From Bacteroidia bacterium (GTDB lineage: Bacteria; Bacteroidota; Bacteroidia; Bacteroidales; UBA12481), in the NCBI GenBank assembly GCA_026391235.1, contig JAPLDV010000259.1, forward strand, positions 1 through 7,107: a stretch of 7,107 nt of DNA, in the 5' to 3' direction. The notes beneath the pieces were generated by a model that saw nothing but the letters and a program-made list of their open reading frames with translations, made no database searches and was not told the DNA's origin. Of the stretch, positions 6,002 to 7,107 are shown one piece after another (position 1 is the first letter of the stretch; each line of letters starts with the position of its first letter). The translations under genes were made by a program, and so were the position numbers.

Positions 6002-7057
6002 TTACCTGGAAATCCCGGATTCTTCCCCAACCCGAAACATCGCCATTATATTCTCGATCGGAATACCATCGTGCAGCGAGTGGTCCGAGGCAAGTACATA
6101 TCCGCCTCCGGGAGCTGCTATCTCAATGGCTTCCTTTACTTCGGCCGCAACGTCTGCAGGAGTGCCGAAAGGTAAAGTACGGGTGGAATCGATATTGCCG
6201 ATGATGCAAAACCGGTGTCCGTATTTTTCCTTGATCGTCCGCAGATCCATGTGAGCCGTCCGCTGCAGCGGATGTACCGAGCAGATTTTAGTTCGGGCCA
6301 GATCATCGAGATAGGAATTGATGTTCCCGCAGGAATGCAAAAGAACCGGAACCTTCAAACTGTCGATGTATTCAGCAAGCTCGGAAATATAAGGAAGAAA
6401 GATCTCCCTGAAATGATCGACGGCGAAAAAACAGCTGTTGCTGTCGCCCAGATCCTCACTGATCCACATGCCGACACATCCGGCCTCCACCGACCGGCGG
6501 GCCGCTTCTTTAAAGTAGTCATTGGAAAGCTTCAGCACATCGGTGATCAGATCGGGCTCCTCATAAAGTGCAAAGCATATCCTTTCGAAGCCCATCAGTA
6601 ACCAGGCGGTGCAAAACGGACCGCTCACCCCGCCGAGGATGGCCAGGTTGTTTTTATTGGCGGCAATGGCTGCCTTTATTTCGGCATCACGGCCGGGCAG
6701 GGCGGGGTCGGGCGGGGTGTACCTGTTAAGATCCTCCCTGCTTTTGATTGGATAATCTATAGGTGCATCAATTGGCCAGGAGGAATCACTTTTCTGATAG
6801 GTAGTGCCCCATTCGTCCTGGTAAACGTTGGCCGACAGGTACTTGGGCTGAAGGCCGGTAAATCCGCCGAATGGCACCCAAACGGCATCATGATTCAGTG
6901 CCATCGCGCACTCTACCGCATCACGGCCATTATAACTCTCAGGGCGCCGGCCAATAAGATGCTCATACAAAGGCTGCTGGAAAAGAAAATCGAACATCGG
7001 CACACGGTCTGGGACTTCGCGGCGGAGGGCGGAGAGGAAGCGTTGGGAGGGGGTCAT
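6002..7057 (-). CDS. Uroporphyrinogen decarboxylase superfamily protein, MtaA/MtbA-like methyltransferase
   Basis: This 351-residue soluble protein has the URO-D TIM-barrel pattern: RREVPDRVPMFDF (12-24), DEWGTTY (81-87), LLHSCGNINSYLDDL (239-253), GNIDSTRTLPFGTPADVAAEVK (287-308) and APGGGYVLASDHSLHDGIPIENIMAMF (315-341). It lacks the RQAGRYLP motif of true HemE, so heme synthesis is unlikely. His241 and Cys243 form the His-x-Cys pair that binds zinc in methylcobamide:CoM methyltransferases MtaA and MtbA. The third ligand, usually a Cys near the C-terminus, is not obvious; Asp325 or His326 occupies that region. The family includes enzymes that move methyl groups between a corrinoid protein and a thiol or tetrahydrofolate, but many members in carbohydrate loci have no known role. 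No corrinoid protein or activating ATPase is visible. ATG 7057 is the only sensible start, preceded by ACTTCTTACC with no Shine-Dalgarno. The REP-like pair separates it by 185 bp from GH94. Confidence 0.88.
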   Translation of the reverse strand: MTPSQRFLSALRREVPDRVPMFDFLFQQPLYEHLIGRRPESYNGRDAVECAMALNHDAVWVPFGGFTGLQPKYLSANVYQDEWGTTYQKSDSSWPIDAPIDYPIKSREDLNRYTPPDPALPGRDAEIKAAIAANKNNLAILGGVSGPFCTAWLLMGFERICFALYEEPDLITDVLKLSNDYFKEAARRSVEAGCVGMWISEDLGDSNSCFFAVDHFREIFLPYISELAEYIDSLKVPVLLHSCGNINSYLDDLARTKICSVHPLQRTAHMDLRTIKEKYGHRFCIIGNIDSTRTLPFGTPADVAAEVKEAIEIAAPGGGYVLASDHSLHDGIPIENIMAMFRVGEESGISR

Positions 7058-7065
7058 GGTAAGAA

Positions 7066-7107
7066 GTTATCGGTTGTCAGTTGTTGGTTGTTGGTTGTTG
7101 GTTGTTG
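7066..7107. repeat. Heptamer tandem repeat (GTTGTTG) running off the right edge
   Basis: Six units lie in phase. Two degenerate units (GTTATCG 7066-7072, GTTGTCA 7073-7079) are followed by four perfect GTTGTTG copies (7080-7107) that reach the end of the window, so the array may continue. It begins 8 bp upstream of the UROD-like start codon, in the leader of that gene. Slippage there could alter spacing to a promoter, but none is visible in this window. Confidence 0.85.

Noticed and set aside
5879..6254. Plus-strand frames across the UROD-like/GH94 gap (peptides with HPDEGRDP or similar)
   Set aside because: They are read through the REP-like repeats and the antisense of the UROD-like gene. 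Such peptides are a common artefact of this repeat type.

Overview
The window looks like chromosomal DNA from a member of the Bacteroidota, probably an environmental, carbohydrate-degrading relative of the Bacteroidales. This is inferred from three things. None of the five start codons is preceded by a purine-rich Shine-Dalgarno sequence. One upstream region matches the Bacteroidota TTTG-N19-TAnnTTTG promoter pattern. The intergenic DNA holds A- and T-rich dispersed repeats together with a four-helix-bundle (23S rRNA intervening-sequence) gene. No rRNA or ribosomal marker is present, so this remains an inference.

All five genes lie on the minus strand, so transcription runs from high to low coordinates: (1) a uroporphyrinogen-decarboxylase-superfamily, MtaA/MtbA-like protein (7057-6002); (2) a GH94 disaccharide phosphorylase like cellobiose phosphorylase (5816-3558); (3) a small four-helix-bundle protein (3491-3141); (4) a GH130 mannoside phosphorylase-type enzyme (2934-1978); (5) a sodium:solute symporter whose C-terminus runs off the left edge (1719 to before 1). 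The likely theme is cytoplasmic phosphorolysis of imported beta-linked disaccharides or short oligosaccharides. A Na+-driven SSS carrier may bring in the substrate, GH94 would release glucose-1-phosphate, and GH130 would release mannose-1-phosphate. The UROD-like protein suggests a corrinoid methyl-transfer step, but no corrinoid protein is in view. No secreted hydrolase, SusC/D pair or regulator is in the window.

The most unusual part is the spacer DNA. The gaps at 1720-1977, 2935-3140 and 3492-3557 are filled by one family of A/C-rich and G/T-rich repeats. Two of these form long imperfect inverted repeats around a GC-richer core stem (CAAACCAG...CTGGTTTG), each with a 37-nt loop when measured from the same stem position. 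The third is a single arm whose inner end is the start codon of the four-helix-bundle gene. The repeat edges also run into the stop codons of the GH94 and GH130 genes. A different repeat, a pair of REP-like palindromes facing each other, sits between the UROD-like and GH94 genes and creates a false N-terminal extension on the GH94 frame. The right edge of the window ends in a heptamer tandem repeat. No tRNA, rRNA, CRISPR array, transposase or phage gene was seen.
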